64,000 nt of DNA from Bradymonas sp963697525 (GCA_963697525.1 OY969087.1:4154001-4218000); one strand, 5' to 3'; positions 1 to 8,341 are shown, numbered from the stretch's first letter. Notes: a model not told the origin generated them from the letters alone. Numbers and translations: made by a program.

Positions 1-1
1 G

Positions 2-769
2 GTGCTAGCCCCGGAGGCGAGCGAGGCGGAGGCGGCCGAGCTCGAAAGCGAGGCCGAACTACTCGAAGAGGCGGAGTCGGTCGGATGTTTCGTCGCCGGC
101 ACGAAGGTGCTCACCAAAGAGGGCGAAAAGCCCATCGACCAGCTCAAGAAGGGCGATAAGGTCTGGTCGCGCGACCCCGATAACGGCCAATTTGGCTGGA
201 AGACGGTCACCGACACGATCGTCCATTACAACAAGCGGGTACTGCGGCTAGAATTGGTCGACGCCCAGGGCCACCCGGAGGTGCTGGGCGTGACCGGCAA
301 CCACCCCTTCTGGGTGCACAATCGCGGCTGGACAAAGGCCGAAGACCTGCTCGACGGCGACGAGATCTTTAGCTCGCGCGGCGGCTGGGTAAAGGTGGGC
401 TCGGCGAGCTGGTTTGCGCACAGCCAGACGGTCTACAATCTGGAGGTCGATGGGTTCCATACCTACTTTGTGGGGGCGAGTGGTGCGTGGGTTCATAATG
501 GTGGGTGCGTTGACCCATATGAGTTGGAGCCCACGCACGGCCGTACCTACTCGAATCGAGAATGGCGCGATTTTCTCAAGGAAGTAGACTCCGATGGGGA
601 AATCAAGCAAGCCATAAAGTACGTAGAGCACGATGGTACGAAGTACGTGGTGGACGGTCACCATCGTTTGGCGGCCGCAAAGGTGCTGGGGTTTGAGTCA
701 GTTCCTGCCCAAGAGGTGGAACTTCCATTCCGAGGATACAACACCGTGGAAGATCTCTTCTGGTGGTAG
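2..769 (+). CDS. Hint-domain polymorphic toxin with ParB-like tail (cassette 1, 5' cut by window edge)
   Basis: This is the C-terminal part of an Rhs-type polymorphic toxin; its start lies outside the window. A Glu-rich pre-toxin stretch (residues 4-27) leads into a Hint domain. The Hint domain begins at Cys29 (CFVAGTKVLT), carries the TGNHPFW block, and ends in WVHN followed by GGC, the Asn-cleavage site expected to release the tail. The roughly 85-residue tail holds VVDGHHRLAAAK, the DGHHR-type motif of ParB/Srx-fold proteins, so it is probably a nuclease or nucleotide-acting toxin. The tail's activity is inferred from that motif only. The next gene is in the position of the cognate immunity gene. 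Confidence 0.8.
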   Translation: MLAPEASEAEAAELESEAELLEEAESVGCFVAGTKVLTKEGEKPIDQLKKGDKVWSRDPDNGQFGWKTVTDTIVHYNKRVLRLELVDAQGHPEVLGVTGNHPFWVHNRGWTKAEDLLDGDEIFSSRGGWVKVGSASWFAHSQTVYNLEVDGFHTYFVGASGAWVHNGGCVDPYELEPTHGRTYSNREWRDFLKEVDSDGEIKQAIKYVEHDGTKYVVDGHHRLAAAKVLGFESVPAQEVELPFRGYNTVEDLFWW

Positions 770-818
770 TACGGCCGCGCATCGCGGCGTGCCGAACTAA
801 TTCCGAAACGAGCAATCG

Positions 819-1214
819 ATGAGTATCGACTCGAAGGGCATCAAGTTCGAAGTTGTTGTGATCCGCAATCAACTCCTGCGAGGGATGTCCTCCGACGAGA
901 CCAAGCATCGGCTCGACGCGATGCTGGCAGAGATTCGATCAGCGTCATCGATGCCTTTTCTTCACAGTTGGGAAATGGGCCTGCAATCTGCGCTCGAGCA
1001 GGTGGATGCAGGCAACTTGGGTGCGGCTGCCGTTCAACTCAACGTAATTCACAATCTGCCGCTCTCGCCGAGCGAACTCGACTCGTGGGATCGCGACCAC
1101 TTCTTTAAGATCGAAATCGGGAACTTAACCGACCGCGCCGAGACAACAATGATCGCGAGGATGATAATGGCGATTGGGGTAGACCTGTGGCACCTCGAAC
1201 ACGACGAGTCGTGA
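819..1214 (+). CDS. Putative immunity protein for the cassette 1 toxin
   Basis: I do not recognise the family of this 131-residue, soluble, acidic protein. It has no signal peptide or membrane segment. It starts with ATG 49 bases after the toxin stop, and there is only a weak purine-rich stretch upstream. Its function is inferred from position: a small unrelated gene directly after a polymorphic toxin tail is normally the immunity gene. Its sequence does not resemble the immunity candidate of cassette 2, although both toxins have ParB-like tails. It is followed at once by interspersed repeat copy A. Confidence 0.6.
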   Translation: MSIDSKGIKFEVVVIRNQLLRGMSSDETKHRLDAMLAEIRSASSMPFLHSWEMGLQSALEQVDAGNLGAAAVQLNVIHNLPLSPSELDSWDRDHFFKIEIGNLTDRAETTMIARMIMAIGVDLWHLEHDES

Positions 1215-1240
1215 ATTCTTGGACAGCGATGAGATAGGGC

Positions 1241-1671
1241 GGGAGAGGTGTCCGGGGAGAGCAACTCCTGGGTTTTCGAGGACCCCCGCTAGATAACGGT
1301 GCCACGGACCCGAACGGGCCGGGGGTTGGCTGACACGGTCATATGGGCAGGGCTCGCAGCCGGCAAGCCCCCTGTGGGCGTAAGAGGAACTGGTAGCCGC
1401 GGGTGAGCAGAGCGAGGAATCGAGCCGTGCGTAGCCCGCGGCGGCGGTGGGTTTGACGAGGTGGGTTGGTTTGGCTGGAGCGGTGTCTGGGCAGAGCAAC
1501 TCCCTGGTTTTCGGGGACCCCCATCGCCTCGCGCGGTACGGCGCGCTCGGCACTTCCCCGGGGGGGAAGAAGCTCCTTCGAGATCGCCAAGTGGTTGGTT
1601 TTCGACGCCAAACAGAAGTGTGGCAAATTGGCGAGGGGCTTTCTCCACAGAGGGGGTCCCCAAAAACCGAG
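1241..1671. repeat. Interspersed palindromic repeat, copy A (partial P1 plus P2)
   Basis: There is no gene here. The stretch starts with a diverged half of a P2 arm (1241-1287). A 35-bp direct repeat follows (1286-1320) that recurs at 8694-8728. Then come only the right arm of palindrome P1 (about 1344-1446) and P2 (about 1490-1677). P2 here lacks the inner part of its right arm, as it does in copy B. Open frames through this repeat on both strands come from base composition and palindrome symmetry. Confidence 0.75.
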
Positions 1672-1872
1672 GAGTCGCGCATCGACGCCCTCACCGCCAC
1701 CGGAGCGGTGACCACCTACGACTACGATCCGCTGGGCGACCTGCGCTCGGTCGACCTGCCTGACGGCACGCGCATCGAGTACGTCGTCGACGGGCTGCAC
1801 CGCCGGGTAGGCCGGCGTGTCTTCGACGCCCAAGGCACGCTCACCTCCGAGAAATACTGGCTGTACAAAGAC
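1672..1872 (+). pseudogene. Rhs YD-repeat fragment (cassette 2, upstream part)
   Basis: The reading SRIDALTATGAVTTYDYD and onward is a typical YD repeat from the end of an Rhs core. It runs to YWLYKD and is then cut by the 162-bp inverted-repeat element. The uninterrupted homologue in cassette 4 continues directly with ALNPIAELDGQG. The fragment has no start codon or ribosome binding site of its own; it emerges out of repeat P2. It therefore looks like a displaced Rhs tip and not a complete gene. Confidence 0.7.
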
Positions 1873-1878
1873 CAGCAA

Positions 1879-2040
1879 GAGCGGCAATCAGGTTGCCGGA
1901 CCGAGCAGGCGCTGGGCTGCGCGGCGTCTGGCAAAGTTGTGCTGAGGAGACGATGCAGTGGCCATCGTCGACGAGGGGAAACAAAGCCAGCGTCGATGCA
2001 GCGCGGCGCCTGCGATGGGAGCGCAGCCTGATTGCCGCTC
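1879..2040. mobile_element. 162-bp MITE-like element, copy 1
   Basis: The element has terminal inverted repeats of 18 bp: gagcggcaatcaggttgc at 1879-1896, and the reverse complement of gagcggcaatcaggctgc at 2023-2040 (17 of 18 match). It interrupts the YD repeat exactly where the cassette 4 copy is continuous, and it shifts the frame. There is no transposase inside, so it would need to be mobilised in trans. A target duplication is not clear; the best candidate is a short agac at 1869-1872 and 2042-2045. An almost identical copy lies in cassette 3 at the same site. Confidence 0.7.
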
Positions 2041-3287
2041 GAGACCCCATCGCCGAACTCGACGGGCAGGGCCACGTCACCAAACGCTTCGTCTACGGCT
2101 CCCGGCCGCACGTGCCCGACTACATGGTCACGTACGACCAAAGCGGCGCCGAGACCGGCACCTACCGGCTGGTGTGCGACCACCTGGGCTCGGTCCGGCT
2201 CGTGGTGGACACGAGCGACGGCAGCGTCGTCGAGCGCATGCGCTACGACGCGTTCGGCAACGTGCTCGAGGACACCAATGAGGGCTTCGAGCCCTTCGGG
2301 TTTGCGGGTGGGCTGTACGACGCCAGCACCGGCTTGGTACGCTTTGGGGCGAGGGACTACGACCCAAGGGTGGGCCGGTGGACGGCGAAGGACCCGTTGG
2401 GGTTTGGTGGGGGAGATAGCAATGTGTATGTCGTGGGTAGCGACCCGGTCAACTTTATTGATCCGGCGGGACTCATCACCCTGCAGCAGGTCTCCGACTT
2501 TTCCGCCGGTTTTGGAGATACGCTTACCTTCGGGCTGACGCGCCTCATCCGCAAGGCGATGGACACCGACGACGTGGTCAACCATTGCTCGGGTGCGTAC
2601 GCCGGCGGCATGGTCACCGGCATGGTGTTCCAGATGGTGCTCGCCCCGGAGGCGAGCGAGGCGGAGGCGGCCGAGCTCGAAAGCGAGGCCGAACTACTCG
2701 AAGAGGCGGAGTCGGTCGGATGTTTCGTCGCCGGCACGAAGGTGCTCACCAAAGAGGGCGAAAAGCCCATCGACCAGATTAAAAAGGGCGAAAAGGTCTG
2801 GTCGCGCGACCCCGACACCGGCCAATTTGGCTGGAAGACGGTCACCGACACGATCGTCCATTACAACAAGCCGGTGCTGCGGCTACAATTGGTCGACGCC
2901 CACGGCCACGCCGAGGTGCTGGGCGTGACCGGCAACCACCCCTTCTGGGTGCGCAATCGCGGCTGGACCAAGGCCGAGGACCTGCTCGACGGCGACGAGA
3001 TCTTCAGCTCGCGCGGCGGGTGGGTCAAGGTGGGCTCGGCGAGCTGGTTTGCGCACAGCCAGACGGTCTACAATCTGGAGGTCGATGGGTTCCACACCTA
3101 TTTTGTGGGGGCGAGTGGGGCGTGGGTTCATAATGGTGGCTGTGGTAGCTGGGTTGACCGCCTCAAGCAATCGGGGCTGCAGCCAACTCAAAGCGCACGA
3201 AGGTTCAATTGGGAAAAATCGATCAGATTGCCGACCAGATGGAAAACGGAGCTTGGGATTGGAGCAAGAGCGAACTCAATCCAATAA
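1953..3287 (+). CDS. RHS core plus Hint protein fragment (cassette 2)
   Basis: After the MITE-like element the frame carries the RHS-associated core: DHLGSVRLVVD, then GARDYDPRVGRWTAKDPLGF. A pre-toxin segment with GFGDTLTFGL and DDVVNHCSGAY follows, then a full Hint domain from CFVAGTKV to WVHNGGC. I chose the ATG inside the inserted element because GAGGAG sits 3-4 bases upstream and the frame runs straight into RHS core. An open frame also extends further up to 1893. Just after the Hint domain the frame leaves the toxin tail, which continues in another frame. The protein as read ends in about 45 non-homologous residues, so the gene is probably broken. Confidence 0.6.
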   Translation: MQWPSSTRGNKASVDAARRLRWERSLIAARDPIAELDGQGHVTKRFVYGSRPHVPDYMVTYDQSGAETGTYRLVCDHLGSVRLVVDTSDGSVVERMRYDAFGNVLEDTNEGFEPFGFAGGLYDASTGLVRFGARDYDPRVGRWTAKDPLGFGGGDSNVYVVGSDPVNFIDPAGLITLQQVSDFSAGFGDTLTFGLTRLIRKAMDTDDVVNHCSGAYAGGMVTGMVFQMVLAPEASEAEAAELESEAELLEEAESVGCFVAGTKVLTKEGEKPIDQIKKGEKVWSRDPDTGQFGWKTVTDTIVHYNKPVLRLQLVDAHGHAEVLGVTGNHPFWVRNRGWTKAEDLLDGDEIFSSRGGWVKVGSASWFAHSQTVYNLEVDGFHTYFVGASGAWVHNGGCGSWVDRLKQSGLQPTQSARRFNWEKSIRLPTRWKTELGIGARANSIQ

Positions 3288-3439
3288 TACTTTCAGACGA
3301 CGGGGCGATTCTGGATGGCCATCATAGAGTGGTTGCGGCCTTCAAGGCAGGAATTGAAGCAGAAATCCCCGAAGCTGCGGTTCGCACCATCTCTACCAAC
3401 TTGCGACCGGTTTACGAGTGGGGAAGTATTCTTCCGTGA
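3155..3439 (+). pseudogene. ParB-like toxin tail, frameshifted from its Hint domain (cassette 2)
   Basis: Read in the frame that ends at 3439, this stretch gives LGKIDQIADQMENGAWDW and then ILDGHHRVVAAFKAG, the same DGHHR-type ParB/Srx motif as in cassette 1. The upstream Hint domain is in another frame and the switch must lie between about 3145 and 3210. A single indel would restore a normal toxin. Whether this is real decay or a sequence error cannot be told from one sequence. A Met at 3209 could start a short free toxin. Confidence 0.6.
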
Positions 3440-3957
3440 CAACTGATTCCATCATTTGCCTATCGGGCTCACCCATGGGTTTTCAAACCTATCGCCTCTT
3501 TCTGGAAACATCCGCATCCTGTGAGGATGTCCGATGTGAATTGGCTCGAACGAAGTTGGTTCAACACGTCGCTGACAGCGAGGAAGGTGACGCAACGTTC
3601 AAGTACGACGATGGAGACCACATCATCATGATCGATGCTGGTTGTTGCGCGAGCGGGAAGGAGAAGCTAGTCCGTGTGGAGTTTGCTTTTATCAATCCAC
3701 CAACTGTCAAAGAATGCGTTGCTCGCCTGGTCGAAGACCTCGCGCGAGGACTCGATGCGCGAATTCGTGTTTGTGAAGAGTTGCCGCCGGGCGCTCAGTT
3801 TCTGTTCCACTGGTCGGAGAAGGAGGATTTCGAGTCCGCGTTGCGCGAGAGCTTTTCCGTCGGCCGTGCAATTTGGGTAGAGATGTATGGTTCAGACGAA
3901 TCAGTTGCTCTCACACCGCAGGAGGCCACCCAGCGATTCTTAGAGCGACGCTCGTGA
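3436..3957 (+). CDS. Putative immunity protein for the cassette 2 toxin
   Basis: This is a soluble 173-residue protein of unrecognised family. I chose the GTG start because it overlaps the toxin stop as GTGA, the classic sign of translational coupling; ATG at 3475 is an alternative. The middle of the protein contains a pair of cysteines (GCCAS). Its base composition is less GC-rich than the backbone genes, as is common for transferred toxin and immunity genes. The immunity role is inferred only from coupling and position. Confidence 0.65.
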   Translation: MTTDSIICLSGSPMGFQTYRLFLETSASCEDVRCELARTKLVQHVADSEEGDATFKYDDGDHIIMIDAGCCASGKEKLVRVEFAFINPPTVKECVARLVEDLARGLDARIRVCEELPPGAQFLFHWSEKEDFESALRESFSVGRAIWVEMYGSDESVALTPQEATQRFLERRS

Positions 3958-3989
3958 TGCAAATGGCTGGCGAATCTATCCAGCGAAAC

Positions 3990-4476
3990 GATGCCACGCA
4001 CCTTTACGGGGCCTTTCGGCCAAGGTCTCTTGCGCTCACCCTCAGGTAGCGGCTTCGGTTACGCCCGCAGGGGGCTTGCCGTCCGGCGGCCTTGCTCGAC
4101 CAGCGCGCGTCGATTCTCGCGTCGCGTCGCGCGGTTGCCTGACGTCGTCGTGCTGGGCAGGGCTCGCGTCGGGCAAGCCCCCTGTGGGCGTAAGAGGAAC
4201 TGGTAGCCGCGGGTGAGCAGAGCGAGGAATCGAGCCCTGCGTAGCCCGCGGCGGCGGTGGGTTTGACGAGGTGGGTTGGTTTGGCTGGAGCGGTGTCTGG
4301 GCAGAGCAACTCCCTGGTTTTCGAGGACCCCCATCGCCTCGCGCGGTACGGCGCGCTCGGCACTTCCCCCGGGGGGAAGAAGCTCCTTCGAGATCGCTAA
4401 GTGGTTGCTTTTCGGCGCCAAACAGAAGCGTGGCAAATTGGCGAGGGGCTTTCTCCACAGAGGGGGGCCCCGAAAA
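3990..4476. repeat. Interspersed palindromic repeat, copy B (P1 plus P2)
   Basis: There is no gene here. P1 spans about 4005-4262. Its left arm differs at the outer end from copies C-F but keeps the inner core cgcccgcagggggcttgcc, which pairs with ggcaagccccctgtgggcg in the right arm. P2 follows (about 4305-4490) and lacks the inner right-arm block, as in copy A. Copies A and B are followed by the two YD fragments that carry the MITE-like element, so they probably arose by duplication of one unit. Confidence 0.8.
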
Positions 4477-4688
4477 CCGAGGAGTCGCGCATCGACGCCC
4501 TCACCGCCACCGGAGCGGTGACCAACTACGACTACGATCCGCTGGGCGACCTGCGCTCGGTCGACCTGCCCGACGGTACGCGCATCGAGTACGTCGTCGA
4601 CGGGCTGCACCGCCGGGTCGGCCGGCGCGTCTCCGACGCTCAAGGCACGCTCACCTCCGAGCAGCACTGGCTGTACAAAGACCAGCAA
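4477..4688 (+). pseudogene. Rhs YD-repeat fragment (cassette 3, upstream part)
   Basis: This is the same YD fragment as in cassette 2 (ESRIDALTATGAVTNYDYD to QHWLYKD). It is cut at the same base by the second copy of the MITE-like element. The reading frame changes across the element, so this part is not joined to the downstream RHS core. Confidence 0.7.
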
Positions 4689-4850
4689 GAGCGGCAATCA
4701 GGTTGCCGGACCGAGCAGGCGCTGGGCTGCGCGGCGTCTGGCAAAGTTGCGCTGAGGAGACGATGCAGTGGCCATCGTCGACGAGGGGAAACAAAGCCAG
4801 CGTCGATGCAGCGCGGCGCCTGCGATGGGAGCGCAGCCTGATTGCCGCTC
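4689..4850. mobile_element. 162-bp MITE-like element, copy 2
   Basis: This copy is nearly identical to the one at 1879-2040, with the same inverted terminal repeats and the same insertion point. Insertion before duplication of the whole cassette is the simplest explanation. Like copy 1 it supplies GAGGAG and ATG (4763) in frame with the downstream RHS core. Confidence 0.7.
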
Positions 4851-5806
4851 GAGACCCCATCGCCGAGCTCGACGGGCAGGGAAACGTCACCAAACGGTTC
4901 GTCTACGGCTCCCGGCCGCACGTGCCCGACTACATGGTCACGTACGACCAAAGCGGCGCCGAGACCGGCACCTACCGGTTGGTGTGCGACCACCTGGGCT
5001 CGGTCCGGCTCGTGGTGGACACGAGCGACGGCAGCGTCGTCGAGCGCATGCGCTACGACGCGTTTGGCAATGTGCTCGAGGACACCAAAGAGGGCTTCGA
5101 GCCCTTTGGGTTTGCGGGTGGGCTGTACGACGCCAGCACCGGCTTGGTACGCTTTGGGGCGAGGGACTACGACCCAAGGGTGGGCCGGTGGACGGCAAAG
5201 GATCCGTTGGGGTTTGGCGGGGGCGATAGCAATGTGTACGCCTATGTGGGTAGCGATCCCATAAATCTTGTCGATTTAACAGGGCGTTTTGGATGGGTGG
5301 CCGCCCTCGGTATTGGAGCTGTAATCGGAACAGCAGGATACCTGCTGACAACGCACATCATGGGACGTGAACCAACGTTGATGGGAGTGGGAGCTGCGGC
5401 CGTCGGAGGAGGTATTGGCGGAATGGTGTCGTTCGAAGTTGGGGCTGGGATCGCCGGGGCGTTTGCTGGTTCGATGATCGATGGATCTCTCGCGGATATA
5501 GTCGGCGGGATTGGAGGCGGCATCGTCGGTGGGGGTACTTCCTACTCAATTGATTCCGCGGTAGACCCGGACGCTAGGTTTTCACTAGATGGTCTTGGTG
5601 CAGCCTGTGTCGTTGGCGGGGCCACTGAAGGATTAGGAAGCACGGCAAGCCAGCTGTTTAGCCCCGCCTACTACACACCAGTTCGCGGTTTGGTGACAGC
5701 AAGCGAGACACAACAAGCGACTGTGTCTGGGCTTGTCGGGGGCACAGTGGCGATCGGTGCCAGTTCCGGAAAGGCAGAGCTTCAGAAGTCCTCAAGCCAG
5801 CGGTAG
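4763..5806 (+). CDS. RHS core with Gly-rich hydrophobic tail (cassette 3)
   Basis: The first part is RHS-associated core up to DPLGFGGGDSNVYAYVGSDPINLVDLTG. Instead of the usual pre-toxin and Hint domain, the tail is about 175 residues rich in Gly, Ala and Ile with several hydrophobic glycine-zipper-like stretches (GAVIGTAGYLL; GVGAAAVGGGIGGMV; ADIVGGIGGGIVGGG). This suggests a membrane-inserting or membrane-translocating tail, but I do not recognise a family. The start shown is the ATG with a Shine-Dalgarno-like sequence inside the inserted element. An open frame reaches up to 4271, but its upstream part is out of frame with the YD repeats. The next gene encodes a membrane protein, which would fit a membrane-acting toxin. 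Confidence 0.55.
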   Translation: MQWPSSTRGNKASVDAARRLRWERSLIAARDPIAELDGQGNVTKRFVYGSRPHVPDYMVTYDQSGAETGTYRLVCDHLGSVRLVVDTSDGSVVERMRYDAFGNVLEDTKEGFEPFGFAGGLYDASTGLVRFGARDYDPRVGRWTAKDPLGFGGGDSNVYAYVGSDPINLVDLTGRFGWVAALGIGAVIGTAGYLLTTHIMGREPTLMGVGAAAVGGGIGGMVSFEVGAGIAGAFAGSMIDGSLADIVGGIGGGIVGGGTSYSIDSAVDPDARFSLDGLGAACVVGGATEGLGSTASQLFSPAYYTPVRGLVTASETQQATVSGLVGGTVAIGASSGKAELQKSSSQR

Positions 5807-5876
5807 AATGATGGTGAGGTTGATGATTCACGCTCAATGCTCAACCGTCAATTCCTTCTCATGGAGGCTCGAGCCG

Positions 5877-6437
5877 ATGCAATACCGTGTCGAAGCAACC
5901 GATGCGCGGGTCTTGGTGTGTACGGTCTTTCCATTGAAGACTGTGCGTGGCATGTGTGTGTATGGGCTGTGGATCGCAGCTATCTCATTCTTTCTGATAG
6001 AGCCATCGCTCTCCGGGCCGAACCCGCGATTCGAATGGCTGCATCCATTTATGCAAGTTGCAGGGGTAGGACTAGCAGTCGTGATTTTCCTGGCTCTTAC
6101 GTCTCACAACCGCGTGCAGCTAAACTACAGCACCTGTACAATCACGCGGAAGCGCTACGTGGCGTCCATCGCTTACTTTGAGGAAGAAAGGCGCCTCACC
6201 AGCGACGAGATGAGTTTGGAAATTTGTTCGGGACCTCTAACTCCATCGACAGCGACTCGCGTTCACCGGGTCTTGCTACGGATGCCCGACCAAGATCCGC
6301 TTCAAATCGCCGTCTTGCCCACGCAGAATGGAGCACAGCGTCTCGTGGCGAAGCTTCGAACGGCGTTGAAAGGGCGCCAACCTTGCTTCGATGGAGGTGA
6401 GCGGGAAATCAACCCCGCTGGGTCCGGCCATCCGTGA
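5877..6437 (+). CDS. Two-TM membrane protein, putative immunity for cassette 3
   Basis: This 186-residue protein of unknown family has two hydrophobic segments near the N-terminus (about residues 22-43 and 53-73), followed by a soluble C-terminal domain. I chose ATG 5877 because GGAGG lies 9 bases upstream; the frame is open further upstream to ATG 5808, next to the toxin stop. Its membrane topology matches the glycine-rich hydrophobic tail of the preceding gene, so a membrane-bound immunity protein is a reasonable inference. Confidence 0.6.
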   Translation: MQYRVEATDARVLVCTVFPLKTVRGMCVYGLWIAAISFFLIEPSLSGPNPRFEWLHPFMQVAGVGLAVVIFLALTSHNRVQLNYSTCTITRKRYVASIAYFEEERRLTSDEMSLEICSGPLTPSTATRVHRVLLRMPDQDPLQIAVLPTQNGAQRLVAKLRTALKGRQPCFDGGEREINPAGSGHP

Positions 6438-6486
6438 TTCGGTATTTGATTGGGTAGGCCGCGAAAGCGGCCGGGCCCTCGCCATA

Positions 6487-6617
6487 CACCGGCACGAAGG
6501 TGCTCACCAAAGAGGGCGAAAAGCCCATCGACCAGGTCAAGAAGGGCGATAAGGTCTGGTCGCGTGACCCCCACACCGGCGAGTTTGGTTGGAAGACAGT
6601 CACCGACACGATCGTCC
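6487..6617 (+). pseudogene. Truncated Hint-domain remnant
   Basis: The reading GTKVLTKEGEKPIDQVKKGDKVWSRD and onward to TVTDTIVH is the first 40 or so residues of the same Hint domain. The catalytic Cys and everything after block A are missing. It is joined directly to repeat copy C. It is a scar of a cassette lost by deletion or recombination. Confidence 0.8.
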
Positions 6618-6639
6618 ACAGGAGCGCCAATCAGTCTGA

Positions 6640-7204
6640 CGAGGGTTCCGCCTCAGCGCCTCATCGACCACCCTTGCCAAGTCGCGGCCCGCTACGGGCC
6701 ACGCGCGGTCGACCAAGGTCTCCCGCGCTCACCGCACAGCTACCGGGTTTCTAATGCCCGCAGGGGGCTTGCCGTTCGGCGGCCTAGCGCGACCAGCGCG
6801 CGTCGAATCTCGCGTCGCGTCGCGCGCTCGCCTGACGTCGTCGTGCTGGGCAGGGCTCGCGTCGGGCACGCCCCCTGCGGGCGTAAGAGGAACCGGTAGC
6901 CGCGGGTGAGCAGAGCGAGGAATCGAGCCGTGCGTAGCCCGCGGCGGCGGTGGGTTTGGCGAGGTGGGTTGGTTTGGCTGGAGCCGCGTCTGGGCAGAGC
7001 AACTCCCTGGTGTTCGGGGACCCCCATCGCCTTGCGCGGTACGGCGCGCTCGGCACTTCCCCAGGGGGAAGAAGCTCCTTCGAGATCGCCCAGTGGTTGC
7101 TTTTCGGCGCCAAGCAGAAGTGTGGCAAATTGGCGAGGGGCTTTCTCCCCGGCGGGGATATGCCGAGCGCGCCTTACAGCGCGAGGCAGAGGGGGTCCTC
7201 GAAA
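6640..7204. repeat. Interspersed palindromic repeat, copy C (P1 plus complete P2)
   Basis: There is no gene here. P1 covers about 6645-6955. P2 is complete here: arms at 7029-7053 and 7163-7187 are inverted repeats (22 of 25 match) separated by about 110 bases. The copy leads directly into the YD coding part of cassette 4. Confidence 0.8.
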
Positions 7205-8341
7205 ACCGAGGAGTCGCGCATCGACGCCCTCACCGCCACCGGAGCGGTGACCAACTACGACTACGATCCGCTGGGCGACCTGCGCTCGGTCGACCTGCCC
7301 GACGGCACGCGCATCGAGTACGTCGTCGACGGGCTGCACCGCCGGGTCGGCCGGCGCGTCTTCGACGCCCAGGGCACGCTGACCGCCGAGCAGCACTGGC
7401 TATACAGAGACGCCCTCAACCCCATCGCCGAGCTCGACGGGCAGGGGAACGTCACCAAACGGTTCGTCTACGGCTCCCGGCCGCACGTGCCCGACTACAT
7501 GGTCACGTACGACCAAAGCGGCGCCGAGACCGGCACCTACCGGCTGGTGTGCGACCACCTGGGCTCGGTCCGGCTCGTGGTGGACACGAGCGACGGCAGC
7601 GTCGTCGAGCGCATGCGCTACGACGCGTTCGGCAACGTGCTCGAGGACACCAATGAGGGCTTCGAGCCCTTCGGGTTTGCGGGTGGGCTGTACGACGCCA
7701 GCACCGGCTTGGTACGCTTTGGGGCGAGGGACTACGATCCAAGGGTGGGCCGGTGGACGGCGAAGGACCCGTTGGGGTTTGGTGGGGGAGATAGCAATGT
7801 GTATGTGTACGTGGGTAGCGACCCGGTCAATTCGGTGGACCCGAGCGGATTGTGGTCACTGAACCCGTGGAAATGGAGTAACAATACCCTCGATACTATC
7901 GCCAATGCCTCGGGGGGATTCGGCGACGCGCTGTTGTTTGGATTGGGCGACAATATCCGCGGGCTTCTGGGGCTTGACGATATTGTTAACGAATGTTCTC
8001 CGGAGTATTTACGCGGAGGAGTAGCTGGTGCGCTCACATCTCTTGCGGTCACTGCCGGCTATGGCGCATATCGAGCGTACCAAATACCATCGGTACTTTA
8101 TCATTTTACATCCTTCGAAGCGGCAGCGGCAATACTCGAAGATGGCGTGATCAATGTTGGTGTGCGGAATGCATATGGAGAAGGTGTCTATCTCACTCGC
8201 TTTGCCAACCCGCTGATTGCGAGTCTACAAGGTGCCGCGTCGACCGAAGCCATAATTGAAGTCGAGACGGAGGGGCTGCAGGTTGTACGTACTATGGTTC
8301 CGGGAACTTTTCGGGTTGTCGGAAGCGTTTTCCTTCCATGA
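7160..8341 (+). CDS. Rhs tip with HYD1-like ADP-ribosyltransferase toxin tail (cassette 4)
   Basis: This is the best-preserved Rhs tip: YD repeats, RHS core (RYDAFGNVLED; DYDPRVGRWTAKDPLGF) and a pre-toxin region (GFGDALLFGLGDNIRGLLGLDD). No Hint domain is present. The C-terminal 80 residues read LYHFTS, then GVINVG, then GEGVYLT. This is the pattern of the Tox-ART-HYD1 family (ADP-ribosyltransferase fold), so the predicted action is NAD-dependent modification of a target in a competitor. The start is uncertain: ATG 7160 lies in repeat P2 with a poor ribosome binding site, and coding similarity begins only near 7204. The gene may be silent unless recombined onto a full-length Rhs gene. Confidence 0.7.
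   Translation: MPSAPYSARQRGSSKTEESRIDALTATGAVTNYDYDPLGDLRSVDLPDGTRIEYVVDGLHRRVGRRVFDAQGTLTAEQHWLYRDALNPIAELDGQGNVTKRFVYGSRPHVPDYMVTYDQSGAETGTYRLVCDHLGSVRLVVDTSDGSVVERMRYDAFGNVLEDTNEGFEPFGFAGGLYDASTGLVRFGARDYDPRVGRWTAKDPLGFGGGDSNVYVYVGSDPVNSVDPSGLWSLNPWKWSNNTLDTIANASGGFGDALLFGLGDNIRGLLGLDDIVNECSPEYLRGGVAGALTSLAVTAGYGAYRAYQIPSVLYHFTSFEAAAAILEDGVINVGVRNAYGEGVYLTRFANPLIASLQGAASTEAIIEVETEGLQVVRTMVPGTFRVVGSVFLP

Noticed and set aside
1447..1671. N-terminal extension of the YD fragments through repeats P1/P2
   Set aside because: The sequence is palindromic repeat DNA, translates in several frames, and has no ribosome binding site; coding similarity begins only after it.
1125..7400. Long minus-strand open frames through the cassette spacers
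   Set aside because: They run through the palindromic repeats and antisense to the Rhs core; the same peptides recur wherever the repeat occurs, and no protein family fits.
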